In this document: positions 1 through 10,966 of the stretch, in pieces | Position numbering within the stretch: position 1 is the stretch's first letter | Layout: every line of letters starts with the position of its first letter | Made by a program: the position numbers and the translations under genes | The notes under the pieces: model-generated | Database searches by the model: none | Told to the model about the DNA's origin: nothing | The model's input: the letters and a program-made list of their open reading frames with translations, nothing else | From: Entrophospora sp. SA101 | Taxonomy: Eukaryota > Glomeromycota > Glomeromycetes > Entrophosporales > Entrophosporaceae | Assembly: GCA_958430865.1 (NCBI GenBank) | Contig: CAUDNR010001369.1 | Span: 31,505 to 71,327, forward strand | Direction: 5' to 3' | Length of the DNA: 39,823 bases

Positions 1-35
1 AATGTCTATTTTTTGTAATTTATGATCGCAATTCC

Positions 36-63
36 AAATTCCGTGCTAATTAGCACGGAATTT
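36..63. repeat. Perfect 28-bp palindrome
   Basis: Two 14-base halves (AAATTCCGTGCTAA and its exact reverse complement) abut with no spacer. It could be a hairpin, the closed end of a fold-back element, or a recombination scar near the contig start. The contig B copy of this area begins after an N gap, so the palindrome has no second copy to compare. Confidence 0.8.
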
Positions 64-107
64 CGTTTAAGGGATAATATCTCAATTTTAATGGTTCGTA
101 TAGGACA

Positions 108-238
108 AATAGTTCGATAGAACGAATAATTGTAATATAACGAATAATTGGAATAGAACGAATAATTGGAATAGAACGAATAATTCGAATAGAACGAATA
201 ATTCGAATAGAACGAATAATAATAATTCGAATTAAAAT
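108..238. repeat. 18-bp tandem array, short allele
   Basis: Units of the form GAATAATTCGAATAGAAC are tandemly repeated. Two variants (TTGGAAT and TTCGAAT) occur in the order GG, GG, CG, CG, preceded by two degenerate units. It is noncoding. The same array at 12177-12468 carries four copies of this four-unit pattern. Confidence 0.9.
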
Positions 239-2812
239 AAGAATATGTATTAAGAATAGAAACTCTATAATTTTTATCCTGCTATGATGTATTTTGTTTT
301 TTGAGCCAATGTATGTTTTTTTGTCATTCTAAGTAATACAGGTGACCCATAAATGTCTATGCCACTGAATTCTGCACTAAAATTCCAGATGTAAAAATGA
401 ATATTAAGAGAAATTTTCTTTTAGCCGGCTAAGCTGTTTAAAAATTCCTTAGCAGGCTAACATCACTAATAATCATGTACTTTGACTGGTTCTGAGAGTG
501 TGATTATATAGAGAAGCCTGACTATAGTTAAAGATTCTATTCGATTTGTGAATACAGAGAGTACTCAAGCCTTCATCAACGGTTGTTCAGAGATAGTGAC
601 AGTAACAACAACTAGCATATCTCTTGTTTTTCTATATTAATATAATAGATAATTAGTCATTTATACGTTTGCTAACTTTACTCACTGCTAACGGAATTCT
701 TTATTTTAATACAAACTTTTAAACTAATTTATGATAATTATGTCATGGTAGCTTTGCCAAAAGTGTACGATGCTTTCATTCAATGATTCAGATTTAAACT
801 TTACTGATATTCTGAAAGATGGAAATAGCTTCGATCACATTTTAAGCGTTCATTCAGACAATTATAACAGCCCGCCCAGTCAATGAATCTGGAATGGAAA
901 TGAAAGTGATAATGTTATGAGCGAGATGAAGAAATTATCAGTCTTTTTATAATAATTTAAATTATTGTGTGATAAACATTAATTAAATTTGCATTATAAT
1001 TAATTTAATTCGATCTGTTTTGTTACTTTAATTTAACTTAAATTTCGATGAATGTGTTGAATTCTATTTCCTTTTTAATAAAGTCTCCGACCTTATTATG
1101 TAAAACTATTATCGTTTATTATAACGTTAACTTTAGTGTATATTATTACTAAGGTTTTTTTATATCTTTTGGCATATTATTTATCAATAATGTGAATGGG
1201 CGGATTTTATACAGCCAGCTGTGTACTACAATTGCCGAGCAATACATCTCAAGTGCTTGTTAACGACCTAGTTATTTTCCCTTACTTTAATAATACGTTT
1301 AATACCTTTGCGAGTGACTAATGCCACTTTTAAATTTGAATCATATATATTGTTATATGTATATATTAATAAATTCAATATAATAGTATGATTTTCGTCA
1401 TTCAAATTTAGTTTTCGATAATTGTTCTTTGATTTTTATCCTGGATATTTCTTTTCAAAATTTTGTTAACATGCTGTTTTTTTATCACAGTTACGAATTA
1501 GATGCGGATAAATATATTTCATGACCTGGAGTCTGTGTATGTATGTTTGTTCATAGGTTTATTAAGAATTTCAAAGCGTAAAGTCCTTTGATTATCATGA
1601 TAAACTTAAACCTAAAAAGTCGAATTTCCAGATATTGCAGTATTGTAACGTTACCTGTTTAAATTTCTAGTGATTTATCTTCTTTTATAAGATTTACGTC
1701 ATAAATTTCCACACATAGATAGGATTTTTCAGTATACATATCCCAGATATCTATTGGGTTGTGTAGTAGTATTCTGCTTGTTATTGCATCCAAATATCTG
1801 TATATTATGATTCTTCAGTCATTTGATTCAGATGTTGCATTCTATAATTGCTAATGTTAAATTAGCTATGATGGGCGAAATTGAATTACATATAGGTAGT
1901 CCTTTTATTTGTAAAAATGTTTCGTATTTATATTCAACGAAACTTGTAAGAATCTTTTTATAAAATCCCATTTGGGGATTTTTACAATGAATTCACGGTT
2001 TGCTGAGGATCTTGTAATAGATGGTACATATCTTTAAGATCCGATGTGAATATAAATGCAATTTCACCTATTAAATGATACATCGGGAGTTATTTTGAAA
2101 GTTTCCACTACCCAATTTATATTTGACGAATATGGTCGTAGTTCTTTTTATTTTCATTAATCCGTCCTACGTTTGGGGCGATTAGAGATGGGCAAATGGC
2201 ATATAGTTGAACACTATACGATACTATACGATACTTTACGTATAGTGCGTATAGTGCGTATAGTAGTGTTGAAATTTGATTGGGTGATTTTCAAATAATA
2301 AGAAAAAAAAATAATTTGGCTCTTACGATAAGCATAAATCTTTAATTTATTCAACCTACACTTTTTTAGGTTTTATTTATGAATCATTAATTATATTGAA
2401 TGAATTAAATATCATAAAAATCAAAACTGCTTTCATTTTTATTTGATTCTTCAATAAAATTTTCATCAGCTTCTTTGATGAAATTTTCAATTATGTTGTA
2501 ATTTATCTGTACACTACTAGTATTTGAAGTATTAAAATGTTCTCCAAAATAATTTCTTTTGATTTAAATTGTGGCATTTGGACAAAAACGTAAATGTTTT
2601 TCACATCTAGATATTGAACTAGAACGTTAATATTAAAATGTTGCCAAATTGCAGCCAAGTTTAAAATATATAAATCATGAGAAGAGTATTAATTAATTTT
2701 TATGTGCAATATTACATATATTATTTGGCAATATAAACAGGAATTGATTTACATTTACTACTATATTTTTCTAGAACTATACGCACTATACGTATAGTAC
2801 TGATCTGCCCAT
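232..2812 (+). repeat. Block R, first copy (direct repeat with 12481-15060)
   Basis: This 2.6-kb block recurs in the same orientation 12249 bases downstream. I noticed only two differences, both in the hAT-like part near 2450-2490: an A/C substitution and a one-T indel that changes the offset to 12248. Apart from a 60-codon ORF at 770-952 and the hAT-like element from 2183, I see no gene in it. It is AT-rich with many stops in all frames. Confidence 0.93.
770..952 (+). pseudogene. Short ORF fragment with in-frame TGA
   Basis: An ATG at 770 opens 38 codons beginning MLSFNDSDLNFTDILKDG. They end at TGA (884-886), and the frame continues for 21 more codons to a TAA ending at 952. Amino-acid composition looks coding (Asp/Ser/Asn rich) on both sides of the TGA, and the residue before it is Gln, so a CGA to TGA change would fit. 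I do not recognise the family. It may be the first exon of a lost gene or chance. An identical copy lies in block R of contig B. Confidence 0.3.
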
Positions 2813-2817
2813 CTCTA
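2183..2817. mobile_element. Non-autonomous hAT-like element (635 bp)
   Basis: The ends are TAGAGATGGGCA and its near complement TGCCCATCTCTA. They are flanked by 8-bp direct repeats GGGGCGAT (2175-2182) and GTGGCGAT (2818-2825) that differ at one base. Eight-base target duplications and TA(G)-type ends are typical of hAT transposons. Just inside both ends are clusters of ACTATACG/CGTATAGT words, as expected for subterminal transposase binding sites. No transposase frame is present, so it would need a helper. The second copy (14432-15060) has lost its last five bases. Confidence 0.8.
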
Positions 2818-3011
2818 GTGGCGATACATCTACTTTTAACTAAATTGATATCAATAGGTTACATGCCTTTGGTATGGTATCGGTATTTAGACTCCATTGG
2901 AATATATATTATCCAACCTACATTTCGTCAATATTTTTATATGCATTCCAATATATTTTTCTTTTGAAAAATGGTTTCTTGTTGAATATATGATTTTCTT
3001 TGGAATGACTG

Positions 3012-3162
3012 CATCCGGAAAATATAAAAAAATTTTACACGTGTCAATTGTAAGTTTAATAATAAAAAAGTGTAAAACTTACGTCGGCACTGTAAGATTT
3101 ACACAATATTACGTCGGCATCGTAAGATTTATGCAAGTTTACGCTAAATTAATTTCCTGATG
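3012..3162 (-). mobile_element. 151-bp CATC-type MITE, copy A
   Basis: A 151-bp element bounded by CATCCGGAAAAT and, inverted, CATCAGGAAATT. It is flanked on both sides by the dinucleotide TG, suggesting a 2-bp target duplication. Other copies are at 22435-22585 (the inverted-arm partner) and 31648-31798. It contains two GCCGACGTAA words and has no coding capacity. Confidence 0.8.
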
Positions 3163-3496
3163 TGTAAACCGAGGTTTTTATCAGTGAGGCTTACAACCAA
3201 GTTATTTTTCAACCAAAATTTAACTTATTTATTATTAAATTTCTCCATCCAGTTACCAGAGGCTTCAATTCATCAATTAAATTATCATTGCTACTCATAT
3301 CTACTTTCACAGCATCCTCTGAAACATCTGTTTTTGACCAACAATTTTTAATTGTTACTTCTTTCCAAGTATTTGAACAGAATGTGATTGGATATGATGT
3401 TTTTAATACTTGAAGAGGAGTTACCAAGGTTGTGATGCATATCATAAACATTAATTCTGATTTTAACAAGCAATTCCTTAGAATGAGCCCGAAAAA

Positions 3497-3783
3497 AACG
3501 GCACCTAGACGTTTCCCCGACGACCGTTTCCCCGACAAATACATCTTGTATTACAATATTTATTTGTTTCCTTGTCATGCCATAGCTGGCTAAGTTTTAT
3601 CAAACCATTTAAGTCTATTAATCCATTCATTAGGTGACTAAGCTGCTTAAGTCGGTTAGGCCATTTATTAGCCAATTAATATTAAATATAGTTAACAAAA
3701 TCTTATCGGAGAAATGTCCTGTTGGGGAAATGTCGGGGAAACGTCCTGTCGGGAAACGGTTGTCGGGGAAACGTACCAGACCC
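3497..3783. mobile_element. GTTTCCCCGAC terminal-repeat element, left copy
   Basis: About 287 bp with inverted ends made of repeated GTTTCCCCGACA words: one end has four related copies in tandem, the other two. It interrupts the transposase fossil between the PADAGIINSS part and the C-terminal part. Edges are approximate. The short CGGG words on both sides may be the target duplication. No coding capacity. Confidence 0.6.
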
Positions 3784-4156
3784 GAATAAACATAGGTTAG
3801 AACAAATAATTATATTTATTGTTTTAATAGATGAATTAATGATTCCTGCGTCTGCAGGTTATAAAAAAGCAGTCATATCAGGAGAAAGATGATGAAGTGT
3901 AATATTTGTTAAAAATAGTATTTCATCAAAAATATGCACTGATGTATTATCATGTAATAACATAATTTTGCTTTTTTTCCATCATTAGATCGTTTAATTT
4001 CTTCAAATAAAGGTTCCAAAATGGAAACCTGAAGCCAGGCTTTTGCATTCCAATAACAATAGATTTCTATAATGTCTCTCGGAGTTTGATTTTTATTGAT
4101 AAATAGATGAGGAAGTTTTACAGTCCTATATTGCATTCATAATTAAGAAAAGAGTT

Positions 4157-4306
4157 CATCAGGAAAATAAATCTCATGTAAACCTACGTAGGGTTTAAAA
4201 CTGACCAGCATTATGCGGAAATGTTAACAGAATTACCAAAATATCGACATAATGCTGGCCAATTCTGAACCCTACGTAGGTTTATGTAAGATTTATTTTC
4301 CTGATG
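4157..4306. mobile_element. 150-bp fold-back MITE, left copy
   Basis: Nearly the whole element is one imperfect hairpin. It starts CATCAGGAAAATAAATCT and ends with the complement, with arms of about 60 bases that include CCTACGTAGGGTT and CCAGCATTATG. It is flanked by AA on both sides, again a 2-bp duplication. It shares only its terminal 10-12 bases with the 151-bp MITEs, which suggests the same mobilising transposase. It sits inside the pogo transposase fossil. Confidence 0.85.
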
Positions 4307-4730
4307 TTGCCTTTGATTTTGATCATTTAACGCCAGAAAGAGGACCGGTTTATAATGCTTTTGAAGGTTCTAAATGCTCCCAATAAATTGAGTACATTCT
4401 ATAAAAGATCATTAGTAAATTATAAATGAATTTACCAGTTTCAACATAATTATATAGGATATTATTTCTTTGTTGCTTTATATTATATCTTTGTTGAAAA
4501 CTTGAAACCAATCCATCAAGGGCCTTAAAATCATCAATTCCAAACAATACAGCAAACCTTTTGCTTTTTTCAAACAATAACAACTCAGCCCATGCGGACA
4601 AGTTCCGAAAGGTTACACCTTTATTCCTCAGTTCGTAGGGATAGAGCCTCAGCCTGGGAAAACATATAAGAGGGATATCCCCCTTATCGATCTTATCGAT
4701 CTTTGAGTATCGGTCGGATAATTCACTCAA

Positions 4731-6354
4731 TATATACGGGCCAAGTGATCAGAGATATATCTGTGCATTTATATTTATCCCTCGCCAGGATAAAACTGTA
4801 TCCATCCGAACACAGGAATAAAGGTTAGAACTACCCGGAAATCGTCCGCATATGGTGCAACAACTCCCTGTAATTACTCTTTTAGGTAAAAATGTTTAGT
4901 TATCAATTCATTTCCAATTCCTGATTTCTGGATACTTTGGCGATCTATCATTTTGTTTATTAACATCTAAAGGATCAATTGTACCAATATATAAATTAAA
5001 GTTACGAATATGCCAAAAACGATAGGAGCAAAAAAATTAAAATAATAATTATTATTAAAGTGTACCATGACCCGTGCCCTAGTCCCAATTGAGAGAAAAT
5101 ACCTACTAATAAAACTTCACACGTATTGATGAGACCATAATTAAATATATTCCTTGCTTTACTACATATCCAATTATGTAATTTTTTTAAAGATATCAAT
5201 TTGGAAATGTAAAAATCATAAAAATTATTGTATAAATTAAGCCGCCTCTTAACAAATCTTCATGGATGTTGGTGATAACAAAAATTCCGCCATTTTTATC
5301 TTTTTACACAAAAAATTATTAAATCAACTAAAATAATTATCAAATATCCCTCAAAAATTTACTTACAAAGCAAAATAATGCTAGTTTGTTTTTTATCATT
5401 ACATTTTGATCATGCCAACAAATCATTTCTATAACTTCTCCGTTAGATTCCATAAACTAAAACACCAAACATTCTTCCGATAAGACTAGGACTTGAACTG
5501 TTTTTTACCCAATTACATAAATAATCCTCATGGTATATAGGACTCATTGCAGCAAATTCACACCAGAATAATATTGTTGTTTTCATCATATAAATGTTAA
5601 AACTACGAATTACAAAAAAATATATGATTAATCAATCCCAAAAACAGAAGCAACCGGTTTCTTGCATCTTGACTTGTTTTTTTGAATCATTTATTTTAAC
5701 TTTTTTTTTTTTTGTTTTACAATAAGTGTACTTTTGTCGCCGTCAAATGCATGATTTATTCAAAATTACAATTGGAAAATAAAAATTTATAAAATATACA
5801 ATAATGACTGACATCTTTTTTATATGATTTCCGAATTAGCGGTTTTTTTTAAAGAAAAAACTTAACCAATAATTAACTCCATTATTGAATCTAATAAATC
5901 CATCCTCTCAAAGGAGGTTGTACACTCATAACAAATGGTTCCGAATTTTAATTTCTGCTTGTGTTTCCTGAGTAATTAAAACTCTCTTTCATTCATGCTT
6001 GGAAAAAGGAAATGTTTTAGTATTAGTATTACCAAATTTATGTAGTACGAATATAAATAAATAGCTTCAAAATGGCGGTGTTTTTAGAAAGAGTCAAGTT
6101 TGGAGCGTTGGCGTACATGTTATATTTTGACATTTTACCATAAAAAATCCATCACGGTTAAACATTTCTCCTTTGATCAATTGAGAAGTTGCAAAGAAAT
6201 TACGAACAAATTAAATTTCATCATATTGGATAAACAATGCATGCATACAATGTACACTTTATCAATCCATTTATAATTTTATCATTTACAATTTTTTAAT
6301 ATAAGTCTAAATGTTTATTAATTGACGTTTGCATATTTAATAAAATTTAAAAAA
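4731..6354. other. Intergenic stretch upstream of the kinase
   Basis: No supportable gene. A 65-codon frame on the minus strand (5002-5199) has a hydrophobic Ile/Leu run near its C-terminus but opens with TTG rather than ATG, and I do not trust it. The part next to the transposase fossil (4731-4900) is less AT-rich and probably belongs to that element's 5' region. The rest is AT-rich with homopolymer runs. Confidence 0.5.
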
Positions 6355-7907
6355 ATGATAATTAAAAAATTATTCAAAAATAAAATAAATGAAAATGATA
6401 GATATTTACATCAACGAACCAAAATATACGGCAAATGTCTAACTTGTAATAATACTAGTCTTTCATGGTGTCAATCATGTGATCCAAAATTATTAACGGA
6501 AGGATGGACCAGTGGCAATGAAACAATTGATGAGTTGATTAAAAGTACACAACTTCAAGCAACCGAGTATGCTAACGAACGTTATCTTCAATGGATTCCC
6601 TATGATGATTTAACAATTATTGAAAAGATAGGTGAAGGAGCGTTTGCAACTATATACAAAACTACTTGGAAAAATGGTTGGAAATACGCAAGTAATGGAA
6701 AAAGGGTTAATAAAGATAGGATTGTGGCATTAAAAAAATTAAAAAATTCACAAAAAAATTCTGATGAATTTCTTAATGAGGTAAATTATTTCACATTATT
6801 TTTTTCTACTTTACTATTATCGAGATTGATTTATTTTATTTCCTTTTGTAGTTCAAAAATTATGTCAAGTTTCATAATAAATCAAGCCTGATTTTAATTT
6901 ATGGAATAACACAAGACCCAATTTCAAAAGAATATATATTTGTAATGGACTATTTAAAAAATGGAAGTCTTCAAAATTATTTATTAAAATTTTTTAAAAA
7001 TATAAAATGGAATAACAAAATTGAAATCCTTCATGGAATTATTGATGGGTTGAAATTTATTCATATGCATAATTTTGTTCATCGTGACCTTCATAGTGGC
7101 AATATTCTTCAACATAAAGGTGCCAAATATAATTATTCATACGTTGCAGATTTAGGATTATCAATCCCAGCAAATCAAACATCAACATCAAATAAAAATG
7201 GCATATATGGAGTATTGCCATATGTTGCACCAGAAGTATTAAGAGGAGAACAATACACACAGGCATCAGATATATATAGTTTTGGAGTATTGATGTCCGT
7301 AATATCAACCAGCCAACATCCTTTCAGTAACTTGGCACATGGTTTGAATCTTGCAACAAAGATATGCGAAGGTTTAAGACCTGGATTCTCAAATAATACT
7401 CCAAAATTCTACATTGAATTAGCATACAGATGCATGGATGCTAATCCAGATAAACGCCCATCTGCTGGAGAGGTTGGAGAAATAGTCGAATTTTGGAATT
7501 ACTCATTTAACAATGAATTAATAAACAATTTTGGATATGGCTATGAAATTGGACGGCTTAAATATTCTAAAGAAAAAATTGATGAATTAAGATCATATAG
7601 GAAGGAATTTTATGAAATGGATAAAAAAAAATTTGATCCTTCAACACTTTCTGCAACAATTCACCCAAATGCTGTTTATACTAGCAGATTATTAAAGTTT
7701 GAAAATCTTCCCCGGCCTGTTAATTCCAACAAAGTGACAATCATTAGTAATGATAGTGGTAATTATTAAAATTTTATTTATTAGTTATTAATTAATTAAC
7801 TTTTTAATCATTTTAAAAATTAATTACATCAATACTATGGTTCTTCTTTTTTAGATCCTCATCAAGTTGATTTAAATGAGCTAGACACTGCTTTATATTT
7901 TTCATAA
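6355..7907 (+). CDS. Tyrosine-kinase-like protein kinase, three exons (left copy)
   Basis: A predicted 461-residue kinase that would phosphorylate proteins. Hand-built exons are 6355-6780, 6852-7758 and 7855-7907; introns are 71 and 96 bases with GT..AG ends. ATG 6355 is preferred to the upstream TTG. Residues 28-42 hold a CxxC...CxxC block with WCQSCDPKLL, then WTSGNETID, typical of Rhizophagus kinases. Kinase motifs: glycine loop GEGAFATIY (93-101), Lys127 in VALKK, HRDLHSGN with catalytic Asp221, metal site ADLGLS (Asp242, DLG instead of DFG), APE (268-270) and SDIYSFG (Asp282). Without intron 2 the frame stops at 7769. Splicing it gives a tail ending NELDTALYFS and is my preferred model. 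No signal peptide or membrane segment. All catalytic residues are present, so it is probably active. Substrate unknown. Confidence 0.9.
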
Positions 7908-8333
7908 AGTTCATTATTGGAACCGAAAATTTTAAATAACATATGGCACAGTTCACTATTTCATAACAGAATGTCACAAGTACACGAAAAATTTATTTTA
8001 TGTGTGGAAATAACGCGTACGCGAAATCAAATTTTGAATTTCCTAATTTGTTCTTAATTTGTTTGTTACTACAAAAAAAAATATAATATATACAAAACAT
8101 CAATATCAATTCAACATCAATTCTATTATACACTTTTTTTTTATATTTTATCAATTATTTTTATTTTTTATTTTATAATTTTCTTCTTTCCTTTTTTTGA
8201 AAAATAAACATAAAATAGAAATAGAATTAATAGATTATAGATCAACAATGGGTTTTTTTATCTGTCAAAACTAGAATATTTTGACGGATCAATTGATTGA
8301 TGAATTAATGGGACATAACAAAAAAGACATAAG
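7908..8333. other. Noncoding stretch downstream of the kinase
   Basis: AT-rich sequence with long T and A runs near 8080-8220. It presumably includes the kinase 3' UTR. No reading frame or repeat that I can support. Confidence 0.5.
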
Positions 8334-8427
8334 CACTGGTAGAAAAAATGTAATTCACAAAGGTTTCACATTGTGAAATAACAATATTTTTTACAAATAA
8401 TATTTCACTGGTATTTGTAAAACTATT
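8334..8427 (+). mobile_element. Possible CACTA/EnSpm-type terminal sequence
   Basis: The motif CACTGGTAGAAAAAA at 8334 resembles the termini of CACTA (EnSpm) transposons. It is followed by several TTTCAC/GTGAAA words in both orientations, as in CACTA subterminal regions. I find no matching opposite end in this arm, so this is at most a remnant. Mirror copy at 17170-17263. Confidence 0.35.
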
Positions 8428-8634
8428 GTGAAAATAGTTGTTGCGAAAGAAGGAGTTGAATACATTTGTGCTTTACTATCGGTGGCTGATCCGGATCATT
8501 TAAAAGAACATCCTCACGAACTTGAAGCAGCTTGCCCAAAAGAATTAAAGATTCCAATTCCCAATGATCATTTTTTTAAAGATCCGCACTCTTGGCTCAT
8601 CATGTTTATTATGGATCCTACTTGGAATTTCTGA
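8428..8634 (+). other. Unrecognised reading frame without ATG
   Basis: A 68-codon frame whose only possible start in phase is GTG. The composition (EHPHELEAACPKELKIPI, ending MDPTWNF) looks more protein-like than the surrounding DNA. I recognise no domain. It may be an exon remnant whose upstream part was lost. The 430-bp duplication starts inside it, so its last 42 codons or so are repeated in another context. Mirror copy at 16963-17169. Confidence 0.25.
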
Positions 8635-9367
8635 CAAACAAGCTATTTGTGCACGCGACGGCAAAAGTAATTTTTTTATTTATTATTGGTCATTATTATT
8701 GATCGCCATTATCGGGATATTAATCCATTTAATTTATCAATCCCATTATAATAGGTTTCTGCACTTTTAAATTTTCGGGGAATTCAATTGGAACATCAAT
8801 ATTTGTCATTCATTTCCACGTTTAATAGATATTTCGTTTGATCTCGAATTTATCAAACGGCCAACTTATTATTCCAGAAAAATTAACCTGCAATGAATGC
8901 ATTCAAAAATGATCGGAACAATACATCCATTGGTTCAACATCCTCACGAACTTGAAGCAGCTTGCCCAAAAGAATTAAAGATTCCAATTCCCAATGATCA
9001 TTTTTTTAAAGATCCGCACTCTTGGCTCATCATGTTTATTATGGATCCTACTTGGAATTTCTGACAAACAAGCTATTTGTGCACGCGACGGCAAAAGTAA
9101 TTTTTTTATTTATTATTGGTCATTATTATTGATCGCCATTATCGGGATATTAATCCATTTAATTTATCAATCCCATTATAATAGGTTTCTGCACTTTTAA
9201 ATTTTCGGGGAATTCAATTGGAACATCAATATTTGTCATTCATTTCCACGTTTAATAGATATTTCGTTTGATCTCGAATTTATCAAACGGCCAACTTATT
9301 ATTCCAGAAAAATTAACCTGCAATGAATGCATTCAAAAATGATCGGAACAATACATCCATTGGTTCA
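8508..9367 (+). repeat. 430-bp tandem duplication, left arm only
   Basis: The sequence from about 8508 to 8937 repeats at 8938-9367 with no difference that I noticed. The right arm has a single copy (about 16660-17089), so the duplication arose in this arm, was lost from the other, or was created in assembly. It includes the end of the 8428 reading frame and a 68-codon frame that therefore occurs twice (8564-8770 and 8994-9200). Confidence 0.93.
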
Positions 9368-9820
9368 TGCTCGCAAGTTCATTCTCAATACTGTAGAGTA
9401 TGTTGATTTATTTTCTTGCATATTTAGTCTTTACGAATGAATCATGAGAATAAGATCAATAGATTTAATAATTAATTAAATTAGATACACTTGTTATTAT
9501 TAATATTATTCATCATAGTCCTAATACCAATAAAGAAAGGTTGATCGGACGAATAAATTTGTCAGCATATGACGCGAAGTTTTCTCATTAAATTCTTAAT
9601 AAAAAAAAAATAATAAAAATTAACATAATAATTATTAGAGAAAAAATGATGCATTACTCTCAATGTTGCGATCCAGAACTCTTAGGTTAGTGAAAACCTG
9701 AAACGAAACCGTCTAAAACTATTTAGGGTGATTTAAGTTTAGAGCATCGGGAGAATGATAAAATATTATATCCGCATTTTCTTCCCGGTTTTTGTCAATA
9801 ATTCACACAGGTTATACATA
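9368..9820. other. Noncoding stretch with a possible kinase-fragment trace
   Basis: No gene. At 9648 an ATG-led run of 14 codons contains SQCCDPELLG, which resembles the WCQSCDPKLL block of the nearby kinase. If real, it is a tiny relic of a second kinase of the family; it is short enough to be chance. Confidence 0.3.
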
Positions 9821-9942
9821 TAGTCAATCCTCGTTCCAACGGATCTACGGGATCTTGCATTTATGCCAAAATTATTAATCGTGTTCAAACAAATTTTATC
9901 ACGCGAATTTAATTATAATTCGTTGAAACGAGGTTTGATTGT
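9821..9942. mobile_element. Tigger/pogo-type MITE, about 122 bp (left copy)
   Basis: The ends read AGTCAATCCTCGTTCCAACG and, on the opposite strand, CAATCAAACCTCGTTTCAACG. They are inverted copies resembling the CAGTCAAACCTCG ends of pogo/Tigger elements, with TA at both flanks as expected for a TA target duplication. Far too short to code. Confidence 0.6.
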
Positions 9943-10966
9943 ATATTATGGCTTATTTTTTACTGTTTTCTGGACGAGATTGAGCCTGGGTATCTCCCGG
10001 AACTGTTTAGAGAATCAAAATAAAAAAGGTTTAAGGTTTCACGGTATTTACTCCCAAATGTAATATTATTAAATTTGTATTCCATATTAATTCTCTCCCA
10101 CAATCAATATATTTTAAGGGTTGTAAATTTAGCATTCTTCTTGGAACATTAGGAATTTAGTAAGAATTTAACCGAATGAAAGGCCATATAATTAGTTAGG
10201 CTTTGCCTGTTCTCTCATAGTTTCTATGTCAGAAGATCCAGTAGTTTTTCTTCTCAACAAAATCCTTTATTTACTAATTATAAATGAGCAATAAATACAA
10301 AATGGTAGATTGGAATACGGAAAATCTACGTACTGTCTAAACGTACAACGATTCAGGACAAAATTTACTGCGCCACAATACCAATTTTGTGATACAACGT
10401 CTTTAAGTTTTATTGTGATGATGGTGTGGTGTTGATGATGATAATGGTGTTTATGAAAAAAATTTATGGTGTTAATAATGATAATGATAAGTTAATATTG
10501 AAAACTTGCAAAATTCATATGTGTAATATTGGCATCTCAACATAGTAAATTTGAAGCTTAATTCTTCATGATATCAACCAATTGAAACCATTGAATTATA
10601 GAAAAGATCATTGCTATAATTCTCATGATTTGTTCTTTTTGGTCTTACACTTCCATTTTGGAGGAATAGAGGATTCTACAAAGTTGCAGGACTAGGTGCA
10701 CAGTGGAGGACAGCAAAAGCTACCAACTATTATTAGTTTACCACCAAGGATGATATCCATTCCTCAGAGGGTAGTGATCAATCTAACCAAACGATTAATG
10801 AATATTTCATTGCAGCAAAATTTTAGACTTCTACTTCTTAGCTAAGAAATTAAAAATGCAATTTTACAAGTAACCCTAAAGTTTGCCACCCAAGAATAAT
10901 AGAAAAATTAATATTTCCTTTGATAAGTTTTCTTTAAATTTCATTGGTAAAAGTCACTTTCACGTG
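9943..10966. other. Noncoding end of the left arm
   Basis: No gene supported. A GATGATGRTG-like simple stretch lies near 10410-10490. The 66-codon frame at 9863-10063 mostly overlaps the Tigger-type MITE and is not credible. Confidence 0.45.

Larger units (their letters stand above)
3209..4730 (-). pseudogene. Fossil pogo/Tigger-like (Tc1/mariner superfamily) DDE transposase
   Basis: Read from 4730 downward, the pieces are as follows. 4350-4730 holds a CENP-B/Tc5-type DNA-binding part (LFGIDDFKALDG, then SSFQQRYNIKQQ) and the start of the DDE domain. There the usual DETG reads VETG, so the first catalytic Asp is lost. A fold-back MITE interrupts at 4157-4306. The DDE core then resumes (AKAWLQVSI, LLHDNTSVHI, and PADAGI after a stop replacing Gln). 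A second element interrupts at about 3497-3783. The C-terminal part ends near 3209 (TWKEVTIKNCWSKT). Several frameshifts and stops make it non-functional. The family call rests on this ordered motif set. The exact partner is at 20867-22388. Confidence 0.8.
3009..10966 (+). repeat. Left arm of a large inverted duplication
   Basis: The reverse complement of this block is at 15061-22588. Coordinates pair as x + y = 25597 up to about 8937 and x + y = 26027 from 8938 onward. The 430-base change is a tandem duplication present only in this arm. All longer reading frames are translated identically in both arms. The left edge is 3 bases outside a MITE; the right edge is inside otherwise unremarkable sequence (CACGTG). 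Confidence 0.95.

Noticed and set aside
2897..3160. 87-codon plus-strand frame, and similar minus-strand frame at 31650-31868
   Set aside because: Their C-terminal halves are translations of the 151-bp MITE, so the shared peptide reflects the repeat, not a gene family.
3348..3578. 76-codon frame beside the transposase C-terminus (and mirror 22019-22249)
   Set aside because: Its first part comes from the inserted GTTTCCCCGAC element. Part of it (SKELLVKIRINVYDMHH) is the transposase itself, so it is included in the fossil rather than called as a gene.
7057..7308. 83-codon minus-strand frame (and mirror at 18289-18540)
   Set aside because: It lies wholly antisense to the kinase catalytic domain.
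9863..10063. 66-codon frame repeated in both arms
   Set aside because: Most of it overlaps a Tigger-type MITE terminus. Conservation between the arms is only duplication.
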